Part shown: positions 10,197-14,480 of the stretch, piece by piece
How the letters are laid out: every line of letters starts with the position of its first letter
How positions within the stretch are numbered: position 1 is the stretch's first letter
NCBI GenBank assembly: GCA_012032575.1
Contig: JAAUSP010000140.1
Location: 1-14,480 of the forward strand
Direction: 5' to 3'
From: Anaerolineales bacterium
GTDB lineage: Bacteria > Chloroflexota > Anaerolineae > 4572-78 > J111
Length of the DNA stretch: 14,480 nt
The notes under the pieces: generated by a model
The model's input: only the letters and a program-made list of their open reading frames with translations
Told to the model about the DNA's origin: nothing
Databases searched by the model: none
Position numbers and translations under genes: made by a program

Positions 10197-10236
10197 TGCG
10201 TGGTGCGTAAGCGTGAAACGGAACACGCACCACGCA
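10197..10236. repeat. 12-bp inverted repeat between dehydrogenase and DUF362 genes
   Basis: TGCGTGGTGCGT (10197-10208) and its exact complement ACGCACCACGCA (10225-10236) flank a 16-base loop. It follows the dehydrogenase stop on the minus strand, with a T-run (complement of 10178-10183) about 13 bases beyond the stem. That is too far for a textbook terminator. The 10-mer ACGCACCACG also occurs at 3587-3596 beside the phosphofructokinase terminator, so this may be another dispersed palindromic sequence. Confidence 0.55.
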
Positions 10237-10277
10237 CCACAAATTATATTCTACGTTTTCATTCTAAAAGCTCCAAG

Positions 10278-11429
10278 TCAGCAGGCCCGATTGAGAATTT
10301 CGTGCAGTTCGGCAGAGGTAAGTTGGATGGGGTTTCCCTGGGTACTGCTAGCTGCCGCCGTTTTTTCGATCACGGTGGGGAAATCGGCGGGAGTCAGGCC
10401 ATACGTGCCCAGTTTGGGGACGCTCAGGGCCTGCCCTAACTCCTGAACCCAGGCGACGCCATCGCCAGCCGTTGCTTTGGGGCTGCCCGTCAGAATTTGG
10501 GCGACTTCATCATAACGCCGCAGAAATTCGCTGTTCGGCTGTCGTTCCTGGAGGGCCTGCACATTGACCGCCATTACCGGGGGCAGCAGGATGGCGCAAA
10601 CAGCGCCATGCGGCGCAGGGAACATTCCGCCCAGCACACTGGCGAAGCCATGAACCACGCCCAGCTTGGCATTGGCCAAAGCCAGCCCGCCAAAAAGACT
10701 GGCCAGAGCCATATCTTCGCGGGCCGCCGGATCGTCACCCTGTTCGTAAGCCCGGCGCAGCGAATGAGCGGCCCGGCGCATGCCTTCCCGTGTGACCGCA
10801 TCGGTCAGCGGGTTGGCTTTGTTGGAGACAAAGGGTTCCAGGTTTTGGGTCAGCGCGTCCAGGCCGGTGCTGGCGGTAATCTCCGGGGGCAGGCTGTAGG
10901 TAAGTTCGGGATCAACCAGGGCCAGGCGAGGCAGCATCAACGGGCTGCGCATGCTCACTTTGACTCGCTGTTCCGGCGCGCCCAACACCGCATTGCGCGT
11001 TACCTCGCTGCCGGTGCCGGCGGTGGTGGGAATGGTGATACAGGGAACGCCGGGCCGGCTCAGCATTTGGCCCCGGCCAATCACTTCCAGGTAATCCAGA
11101 GGGTCGCCGGGGTTGGTCAGCATGATCGCCACAGCTTTGGCCGTGTCCATCGCGCTGCCGCCCCCAAACCCGATGACCAGGTCCACCCTTTCGGCCCTGG
11201 CCCGCTGGGTGCCCTGCTGCACTACCGCTACGGTTGGCTCGCCGCTGATGGTAAAGACCGCCGCCTCAACCCCTTGAGCGGCCAGGGCATCGAGCAGTGG
11301 TTTAGCCTGTTCGCTGGAATTGGCAACAACCAGCGCCTTCCGGCCCATCTCGTGGGCCAGCGGGCCAACCTGCTTGAGTGTACCCGGCCCGAAAATAATT
11401 TGTGTTGCTGTGGCAAATTCAAATTTCAT
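10278..11429 (-). CDS. Iron-containing (group III) alcohol dehydrogenase with a Gln at one metal-ligand position
   Basis: NAD(P)-dependent dehydrogenase of the iron-activated alcohol dehydrogenase superfamily, cytosolic, 383 residues. The N-terminal dinucleotide-binding half has GPGTL near the start, GGGSAMDTAK (89-98) and the IPTTAGTGSEVT loop (133-144). The all-helical C half carries the metal site. Asp191 is in GLDALTQ, His260 in VVHGFAS and His274 in APHGAV, matching Asp196, His263 and His277 of E. coli FucO. The fourth ligand, His200 in FucO (DALTH), is Gln195 here, and the conserved His of the HGxAH motif is Ser. This may define a subfamily with altered metal choice or affinity. ATG at 11429 follows CAGGAGAT. 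The gene lies 79 bases after the LsrG-like gene and is probably co-transcribed with it, with a dispersed hairpin repeat in the gap. The substrate cannot be deduced. Confidence 0.93.
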   Translation of the reverse strand: MKFEFATATQIIFGPGTLKQVGPLAHEMGRKALVVANSSEQAKPLLDALAAQGVEAAVFTISGEPTVAVVQQGTQRARAERVDLVIGFGGGSAMDTAKAVAIMLTNPGDPLDYLEVIGRGQMLSRPGVPCITIPTTAGTGSEVTRNAVLGAPEQRVKVSMRSPLMLPRLALVDPELTYSLPPEITASTGLDALTQNLEPFVSNKANPLTDAVTREGMRRAAHSLRRAYEQGDDPAAREDMALASLFGGLALANAKLGVVHGFASVLGGMFPAPHGAVCAILLPPVMAVNVQALQERQPNSEFLRRYDEVAQILTGSPKATAGDGVAWVQELGQALSVPKLGTYGLTPADFPTVIEKTAAASSTQGNPIQLTSAELHEILNRAC

Positions 11430-11445
11430 TTTTCAATCTCCTGAT

Positions 11446-11508
11446 GACCGCCGACCGCCGCGACCTGAGAATTTCTGGCGGTCTGCCGTCGGCTGTCGGC
11501 GGTCGGTT
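11446..11508. repeat. Dispersed hairpin repeat, copy B
   Basis: CCGACCGCCG (11451-11460) pairs with CGGCGGTCGG (11497-11506). The element shares a 15-base arm, GACCGCCGACCGCCG, with copy A at 1224-1238. Read on the minus strand it also matches the interior GACGGCAGA and the terminal CGGTCGGCGGTCAT of copy A. It fills most of the gap between the stop of the LsrG-like gene and the dehydrogenase ribosome-binding site. Confidence 0.7.
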
Positions 11509-11817
11509 TTATTCCCACCCTGCTTCATCGGGGTAGACATTGGCATACTTGACGCTGCTGCGCGGCTCGGCCATCATCGGGGCGACGGTTTCGGCCCATT
11601 TTTTGTAGTGGGCGGTTTCTTTATGCCGGGCCGGATCATCGGGGGTGCGATAGACCTCGACCAGTACGAAACGGTTGGGGTCATCCAACTGCTGGACCAC
11701 GTCGAAGCGGGCGACACCCGGCTCCTGCACGCTGTGGCGGGCATTTTCGATGGTGGCCTGGCAAAAGGCATCAACAAACTCAGGTTTGACATGCACCTGC
11801 ACGTGAACGATAAACAT
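11509..11817 (-). CDS. Antibiotic biosynthesis monooxygenase (ABM) domain protein, LsrG-like
   Basis: A 102-residue dimeric ferredoxin-like-fold protein of the ABM family. The pattern of a beta strand [13 protein letters not shown], then [51 protein letters not shown] and a final Tyr-rich strand closely follows E. coli LsrG (N..SV.E.G..RFDV.Q, RF...E.Y, HK.T.HYK). LsrG acts on the phosphorylated autoinducer-2 product; other ABM proteins are quinol monooxygenases or small-sugar isomerase-like enzymes. The ATG at 11817 follows a strong GAGGAGGT. It is the first gene of a leftward unit with the iron-type dehydrogenase, divergent from a FadR-type regulator and a ribose-family ABC transporter. That context suggests a catabolic step on a compound taken up by the transporter. 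Whether it acts on AI-2-like molecules is speculative, because no LsrK or LsrF homologue is visible here. Confidence 0.87.
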   Translation of the reverse strand: MFIVHVQVHVKPEFVDAFCQATIENARHSVQEPGVARFDVVQQLDDPNRFVLVEVYRTPDDPARHKETAHYKKWAETVAPMMAEPRSSVKYANVYPDEAGWE

Positions 11818-11910
11818 CTGACACCTCCTCTAATGATGATACGATGACACGTGAGACGAATAGGCCAAGCAGTTTTTTCCTCCTCGCCTCACGGCGTATT
11901 ATCTTGCTGC

Positions 11911-11938
11911 ATCATAGGCCAAAAACGGATAGTGTCAA
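11911..11938 (-). promoter_or_regulatory. Sigma70-like promoter of the LsrG-like/dehydrogenase unit
   Basis: On the minus strand an exact TTGACA (11938-11933) is followed after 16 bases by TATGAT (11916-11911). Transcription would begin near 11904, leaving a leader of about 87 bases before the ATG at 11817. No copy of the TGGT-N3-ACCA operator is seen here, only an isolated TGGT at 11955-11958. Confidence 0.75.
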
Positions 11939-11973
11939 AAGAGATTCGCCTTGCTGGTCCGGCTAAAACACTC

Positions 11974-12002
11974 TTGACAAATAAAAAAAGAAGTGTTATG
12001 AT
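11974..12002 (+). promoter_or_regulatory. Sigma70-like promoter of the GntR/FadR-type regulator
   Basis: Exact TTGACA (11974-11979), a 17-base spacer and TATGAT (11997-12002) make a near-consensus promoter. The predicted start is near 12009, directly in front of the composite operator at 12012-12031, so a bound repressor would block initiation or early elongation. Confidence 0.88.
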
Positions 12003-12010
12003 AAAGCCAA

Positions 12011-12031
12011 TTGGTAAGACCACATTACCAA
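12011..12031 (+). promoter_or_regulatory. FadR-type operator 1 (autoregulatory site)
   Basis: TGGTAAGACCA (12012-12022) fits the TGGT-N3-ACCA core typical of FadR-subfamily GntR regulators. It is followed after two bases by TTACCAA (12025-12031), which also makes an imperfectly nested palindrome TTGGTAA-N7-TTACCAA. The same composite, TGGT-N3-ACCA-N2-TTACCAA, occurs at 12892-12911 in the same orientation. It begins 10 bases after the -10 box. Confidence 0.8.
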
Positions 12032-12065
12032 AATGCAGGGTTATTTGTTAAAGGAAAACTCTTTT

Positions 12066-12833
12066 ATGGCGGACTCAACGGCCCGAGTCACATTTGAAGC
12101 CTTTGAAAAAGAGGTTTTGCCTAACAGAATAGTTGAAAGTCTACTCAATCTCATCCGGGAAAAGAAGTTACTCCCCGGCGATAAATTCCCTCCTGAACGA
12201 GAACTGGCCCAATTAATGAATGTGGGACGTCCGGCGCTGCGCGAGGCACTGCGGGCGCTCTCGGTCATGAATATTATCGAAGTTCGCCCCGGTTCCGGCG
12301 CTTATGTTTCGCAGCTTCAGCCTGAAAAGTTGGTTGAGCACCTGGAATTTGTTTTTTCCTTAGACGATCCCTCCATTTTTCACCTCTTTGATGCCCGTAA
12401 AACCCTTGAATTACACACTGTTACCATCGCCGTGCAACAGATTACCGACGAAGAAATTGCCAGGCTGGAGTATTATCTGGCTCAAATGATTGCAAATGAG
12501 CGTAATTCGGCCACGTGTGATGAATTTGACCGTGAATTTCACAAAACAATTGCCGCCACCACCCGCAATCCTTTCTTTTTCCAATTTGTCAGTGTGGTTA
12601 ATCAGTTAGGCACCCAAAGCCGCCGCCTGTCCTATTCTTTACCCTGTGCTTTAACCGAAACGTTTCGTGAACATCGAGCTATTATAGATGCGCTCAAAGC
12701 TCACGACCCCGATTTAGCCAAACAGGCCATGTTGTATCACCTGGATCGGGCCGAGCTGCATTTGCGACAGCTTTTGTCAGGCGAGTCGCCTTGTTCAGAT
12801 GAAGAGCCGGCGGAAGAAATTTTAGTAAATTAA
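12066..12833 (+). CDS. GntR-family transcriptional regulator, FadR/FCD subfamily
   Basis: DNA-binding regulator with an N-terminal winged helix-turn-helix (about 17-82; PGDKFPPERELAQL, recognition helix GRPALREALRAL, wing VRPGSGAYV) and a C-terminal FCD ligand-binding domain. The FCD metal-site residues are present: Asp109 (FDARKTLE), His159 (REFHK), His203 (REHRAII) and His225 (YHLDRAE). Such domains usually bind a metal plus a carboxylate or sugar-acid effector. I chose the ATG at 12066 because AAGGA (12051-12055) stands 10 bases before it. An in-frame ATG at 12033 has no ribosome-binding site and lies immediately after the operator. The gene has its own consensus promoter with an operator at the start site, and an identical-layout operator precedes the downstream transporter genes. 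It therefore probably represses itself and the transporter until an inducer accumulates. The effector is unknown. No frame errors. Confidence 0.95.
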   Translation: MADSTARVTFEAFEKEVLPNRIVESLLNLIREKKLLPGDKFPPERELAQLMNVGRPALREALRALSVMNIIEVRPGSGAYVSQLQPEKLVEHLEFVFSLDDPSIFHLFDARKTLELHTVTIAVQQITDEEIARLEYYLAQMIANERNSATCDEFDREFHKTIAATTRNPFFFQFVSVVNQLGTQSRRLSYSLPCALTETFREHRAIIDALKAHDPDLAKQAMLYHLDRAELHLRQLLSGESPCSDEEPAEEILVN

Positions 12834-12849
12834 TTCTGGTCTACGAAAA

Positions 12850-12880
12850 TTGACTTATTGCAGAGGCCGAATTCTAAAAT
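12850..12880 (+). promoter_or_regulatory. Candidate promoter of the ABC transporter genes
   Basis: TTGACT (12850-12855) and TAAAAT (12875-12880) are separated by 19 bases, longer than ideal. The layout copies that of the regulator promoter: -10 box, short gap, then the composite operator at 12892-12911. It lies 16 bases after the regulator stop codon. Confidence 0.6.
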
Positions 12881-12891
12881 TCTGAGGAAAG

Positions 12892-12911
12892 TGGTCTTAC
12901 CAGCTTACCAA
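12892..12911 (+). promoter_or_regulatory. FadR-type operator 2 upstream of the ABC permease
   Basis: TGGTCTTACCA (12892-12902) is the exact reverse complement of the core of operator 1. It is followed after two bases by TTACCAA (12905-12911), as in operator 1. It sits between the candidate promoter and the permease ribosome-binding site. Confidence 0.82.
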
Positions 12912-12962
12912 TTCTGCCAGACCCGTATCGTCTAACCTATTATCTCCAATGGAGGAGGTTCA

Positions 12963-14010
12963 ATGGCTGAAATCAATGTGAACCGAGATACTGTAACCTT
13001 ACCGGCTCAGAGGGCCGGCCTGACCAGGACCATCGGTAAAATTTTAAAGCGAAATGACATGAGTGTGGTCATCGCGACAGCCCTGTTGTTCTTGATCTTT
13101 GCCCTGGCGACAGACAGCTTCTTTACAGCTTACAATCTGTTCAACATTTCAAGAACGGCGGGGCTGTATGTTTTTGTGGCCCTGGGCCAGATGATTGTAG
13201 TGGTCATCGGCGGAATGAATCTGTCGCTGGGGGCCATTGGCGGGCTGTCGGTGATAGCTGCCGGCTATACGATGGACACCCTGGGCTGGCCGCCCAGTGT
13301 CTCTGTGCCGATTGCCCTGTTGGTTGGCCTGAGTGCCGGCGCGTTTAATGGTTTTATCATTATCAAATCCAAAATCAATTCCTTCATCATCACCCTGGCC
13401 AGTCTCTTTATCTTCACCGGGCTGGTCACCGGCATCTCTCAGGGGTTCCCCTACACCAATATCCCCAAGTCGTTTACGATGTTGGGGCGGGAAGCCATTT
13501 TGGTGTGCCCTACCTGTTTTTGCTGGCCGTGCTGACTCTGTCCGTGCTGGCTTATATTTTCAAGTTCACCGTGATTGGCCGCCGGATTTTAGCCACCGGC
13601 GGAAATCTGGAAGCGGCGCAGCTATCGGGGATCAGAACAAACAATATCGTTTTGCTCTGCCACGCTCTCTCCGGGTTTTTGCCGCTTGCGCCGGGTTGTT
13701 GTGGGTATCGCGGATGGGGTCGGCCCAGCCATCCACCGGCAGTGATTGGCTGATTGTGTCTTTTGCCGTCGCCATCATCGGCGGGACTGCTTTAACCGGG
13801 GGTGAAGCTTCGATGCTGGGGCTGTTGGCCAGCGCCATCCTGCTCACCCTGATTAAAAACGGGCTGATTATGTTGAATGTCAATGTCTACTTTGAACAAA
13901 CATTCCTGGGTCTGATTATTCTGCTGGCCGTCTCAATCGAGCGGGTCAGAGCGATGATTCAATCATCTACCAAAAATCTGAGAAGGAGGGACCCGATATC
14001 TGAGGAGTAA
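12963..14010 (+). CDS. Ribose/sugar-family ABC transporter permease (BPD_transp_2), two frame breaks
   Basis: Inner-membrane permease of the RbsC/LsrC family, which moves a small solute, usually a sugar, across the membrane together with an ATPase. ATG at 12963 follows GGAGGAGG (12951-12958). The first frame gives several hydrophobic helices and the family signature GQMIVVVIGGMNLSLGAIGGLS, where RbsC-like proteins more often have GGIDLSVG. One missing T in the run 13497-13500 restores REAIFGVPYLFLLAV and leads to the ATPase-contact loop GRRILATGGNLEAAQLSGI. A second missing T near 13676-13680 leads to AACAGLLWVSRMGSAQPSTGSDWL and IIGGTALTGGEASMLG, ending at 14010. The joined protein is about 349 residues, normal for the family. 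Both breaks are at T homopolymers with intact family sequence on each side, so sequence error is likely. The substrate-binding gene follows 65 bases on; no ATPase gene is visible in the window. Confidence 0.92.
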
Positions 14011-14075
14011 CTTTGGCTGGCTTAAGTAAACAAGCAAGTTTCTTTATCAATATTTTTCAGTGAGGAGAAATACAA

Positions 14076-14480
14076 ATGAAAATGCCCCGAAACTTTTTCA
14101 TGATCCTGATTTTGATTTTGGCCTTGAGCATCGCCCTCTCCGCCTGCGGAGAGGCTCCGGCAGCCCCCCCGCCGAAAAAATGAACCGGCTGCAACTGAAG
14201 CGCCCGCCGAGGAAGCTCAACCGGCCGCCACCGAAGCACCTGCCGAGGAAGCCGCCGAACCTACCGAAGCTGCGGCTGAAGCGGCTCCGGTTGAGAGCGA
14301 AGCGCCGGCCGCTTCCGGCGATTTGAAACTGGTCTGGTACGCTCCCGCACCCCATCCCTACTTTGAGGAAGTCCAAAAAGGGGTGGATGCCTTCGCCGAA
14401 GAATTCGGTATCCCCGTCGAAAAACAAATCGGCCCTGACTGGAAACAACCCAGCCAGAACGAACGCCTCGAAGCCCTGAT
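14076..14480 (+). CDS. Lipoprotein sugar-type ABC substrate-binding protein (3'-truncated, frame break near 14164-14180)
   Basis: Extracytoplasmic solute-binding protein of the periplasmic-binding-protein type I (ribose/AI-2-like) class, partner of the permease just upstream. ATG at 14076 follows GAGGAG (14063-14068). The N-terminus is a lipoprotein signal (MKMPRNFFMILILILAL, lipobox LSAC). The reading frame stops at 14181-14183, but one extra base in the C7 (14164-14170) or A6 (14175-14180) run explains this. In the next frame an Ala/Glu/Pro linker with two TEAPAEEA repeats continues into the mature domain, DLKLVWYAPAPHPYFEEVQKG, followed by VDAFAEEFGIPVEKQIGPDW. The HPYFEEVQKG strand-helix is the usual start of this fold. 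The window ends inside the first lobe. The low-complexity linker is a common spacer in Chloroflexota lipoproteins. The ligand is unknown. Confidence 0.87.

Noticed and set aside
10497..11444. Open frame of 315 codons opposite the alcohol dehydrogenase
   Set aside because: The dehydrogenase on the other strand has all family motifs. The antisense translation is Gln/His/Gly-rich with no known pattern.
11951..11966. Third FadR-type operator at CTGGTCCGGCT controlling the divergent LsrG-like gene
   Set aside because: It has TGGT but no matching ACCA or TTACCAA, so it is only a half-site that occurs easily by chance.
12033..12065. Upstream ATG start for the GntR-family regulator
   Set aside because: It directly follows the operator, has no Shine-Dalgarno sequence and would leave a leader of only about 24 bases. 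The ATG at 12066 has AAGGA at suitable spacing.
13497..14183. Programmed ribosomal frameshifting in the permease and binding-protein genes
   Set aside because: There are too many breaks in unrelated genes (eight in 14 kb), in both directions, without slippery-site plus stimulator structures. Sequence error explains them better.

Overview
The window looks like part of the chromosome of an uncultured Chloroflexota bacterium, probably Anaerolineae or a relative. This is inferred from family content and style: Thr/Pro-rich linkers in membrane-anchored LysM proteins, an Ala/Glu/Pro-rich linker in a lipoprotein, a tandem-domain phosphofructokinase and a DUF362 protein. No rRNA or marker phylogeny is present to prove it. 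There are 11 recognisable protein genes, no tRNA or rRNA, no CRISPR array and no transposase.

Layout. 1-3537 (+): the 3' part of a histone-deacetylase-family amidohydrolase, a GNAT acetyltransferase and a 745-residue tandem phosphofructokinase of eukaryotic architecture, closed by a strong hairpin terminator. 3599-6332 (-): two tandem paralogous membrane-anchored LysM + CAP (SCP/YkwD) proteins. 6309-6888: a long divergent regulatory region with a palindrome, an array of AGTACT-type motifs and a leader hairpin. 6889-8787 (+): ftsH, closed by a perfect 21-bp hairpin terminator shared with the convergent DUF362 gene. 8876-11817 (-): an LsrG-like monooxygenase-fold protein, an iron-type alcohol dehydrogenase and a DUF362 protein. 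11818-14480 (+): a FadR-type GntR regulator, then a ribose-family ABC permease and the start of its lipoprotein substrate-binding partner, which runs off the window.

The right-hand third reads as a carbohydrate or small-molecule catabolic locus with its own regulator. The regulator gene and the transporter genes each have a sigma70-like promoter followed at once by the same composite site, TGGT-N3-ACCA-N2-TTACCAA. This points to autorepression and co-repression of uptake by one regulator. The divergent LsrG-like/dehydrogenase genes have their own TTGACA/TATGAT promoter and probably process the imported compound or its product.

An important caveat is that five genes (GNAT, PFK, both LysM-CAP genes, permease) and the binding-protein gene carry eight single-base frame breaks, most of them at homopolymer runs. 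In every case the protein family continues intact in the next frame, with plausible sequence on both sides. This pattern suggests sequencing or assembly indels rather than real gene decay. Those genes are annotated as single CDSs across the break.
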